Assembly (NCBI GenBank): GCA_902464115.1
Contig: CABQIF010000107.1
Location: 1-7,492, forward strand
Source of the DNA: an uncultured Ruminococcus sp.
GTDB taxonomy: Bacteria; Bacillota; Clostridia; Oscillospirales; Ruminococcaceae
Direction of reading: 5' to 3'
DNA length: 7,492 nt
The notes under the pieces were generated by a model. That model was not told the origin of the DNA, did not search any database, and worked only from the letters and a program-made list of their open reading frames with translations. Position numbers and translations under genes: made by a program. This document shows, piece after piece, positions 7,306 through 7,492 of this stretch (position 1 is the first letter of the stretch; each line of letters opens with the position of its first letter).

Positions 7306-7310
7306 TCCTT
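7306..7310 (-). promoter_or_regulatory. Ribosome binding site of the coiled-coil gene
   Basis: AAGGA nine bases before ATG 7296. It is weaker than the other two sites in the operon, consistent with lower translation of the first gene than of the second and third, though this is only inferred. Confidence 0.7.
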
Positions 7311-7334
7311 TACGCAATTCTTTTCCTCAAGTAT

Positions 7335-7360
7335 GGGAAACCATTTCCAGAACATTTCCC
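7335..7360 (-). other. Leader segment with two mutually exclusive small hairpins
   Basis: In the transcribed leader, GGGAAA (7360-7355) and GGAAA (7348-7344) can each pair with the same UUUCC(C) at 7340-7335. The first gives a 6-bp stem with a 14-base loop, the second a 5-bp stem with a 3-base loop. Neither has a T-run after it, so this is not a plain terminator. The stems are short and AT-rich in part, so they may be chance. Confidence 0.25.
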
Positions 7361-7393
7361 TTTATTTCTATTTTATAGACACATCATAACGAT

Positions 7394-7422
7394 ATTATAC
7401 CAGCCACACTGCAATTTGTCAA
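7394..7422 (-). promoter_or_regulatory. Consensus sigma-A promoter with extended -10
   Basis: On the minus strand TTGACA (7422-7417) is followed by exactly 17 bases and then TATAAT (7399-7394). The bases before the -10 box are TGG, giving an extended -10 element. Both hexamers match the consensus fully. Transcription should start near 7387, giving a leader of roughly 75-80 nt to the first ribosome binding site. This is the only convincing promoter in the window and would drive all three genes. A promoter this strong often needs repression or attenuation, and candidates lie on either side. Confidence 0.92.
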
Positions 7423-7439
7423 GGCTATTTTAAGATTCG

Positions 7440-7459
7440 TCATGATTTCATCATGATTT
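7440..7459 (-). promoter_or_regulatory. Repeat/palindrome upstream of the -35 box, possible operator
   Basis: TCATGATTT (plus-strand reading) occurs at 7440-7448 and again at 7451-7459, an 11-base period or about one helical turn. CATGAT and ATCATG at 7441-7455 also form a perfect 6-bp inverted repeat with a 3-base centre. The element begins about 18 bases upstream of the -35 box, where an activator or a repressor could bind. No known regulator consensus is recognised. Positions 7460-7492 beyond it show nothing I can name. Confidence 0.45.
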
Positions 7460-7492
7460 TCGTCTGCTTTCTCAATTCACACGTCCTAATTT

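Noticed and set aside
7100..7306. 68-codon minus-strand frame overlapping the coiled-coil gene
   Set aside because: Its translation is Gly/Thr/Asn-rich low complexity in another frame. The 95-residue frame has heptads, the better-placed ribosome binding site and coupling to the next gene.
1..7492. CRISPR array, tRNA/rRNA, insertion sequence or phage genes
   Set aside because: No regularly spaced identical repeats, cloverleaf, transposase motif or terminal inverted repeats were found on either strand.

Overview
The window looks like part of a cell-surface adhesin operon from a low-to-moderate GC Gram-positive bacterium, most likely a gut-type Clostridia (Ruminococcus-like) member of the Bacillota. 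The evidence is strong AAGGAGG-type ribosome binding sites, a consensus sigma-A promoter, a Gram-positive-type signal peptidase I, and a giant Cna-domain surface protein carrying the N-terminal 'MPAIS' signature common in Firmicute Cna-B proteins. The genus is inferred, not proven.

Everything real is on the minus strand and reads from right to left. Positions 7311-7492 hold a near-perfect extended -10 sigma-A promoter (TTGACA, 17 bp, TGGTATAAT), a repeated/palindromic element just upstream of its -35 box, and a leader of roughly 75-80 nt. Then follow a 95-residue coiled-coil protein (7009-7296), a type I signal peptidase (6415-6996) and the start of a giant secreted protein (6366 down to position 1). 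That last reading frame is open for 2122 codons and runs off the left edge, so its C-terminus, and any sortase signal, are not in view.

The giant protein is a string of predicted isopeptide-locked modules. In order: signal peptide (1-45); AT-rich N-terminal adhesin domain (about 75-245); four CnaA-like repeats of about 120 residues, each with a Lys-Asp-Asn set (248-727); four CnaB domains, each with Lys-Glu-Asn (755-1345); two larger and more divergent CnaA-like modules (about 1345-1765); one SpaA/prealbumin-like domain (1766-1935); one complete CnaB domain (1938-2075); and the start of another. Base composition changes sharply inside this single gene, with AT-rich islands matching individual modules, which suggests domain shuffling.

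The three genes are tightly spaced (12 nt and 48 nt gaps) with no internal terminator or obvious internal promoter, so they are probably one transcript. The simplest reading is that the signal peptidase helps process the exported adhesin, while the soluble coiled-coil protein has an unknown accessory role. The long open frames on the plus strand inside the adhesin are antisense shadows, not genes.
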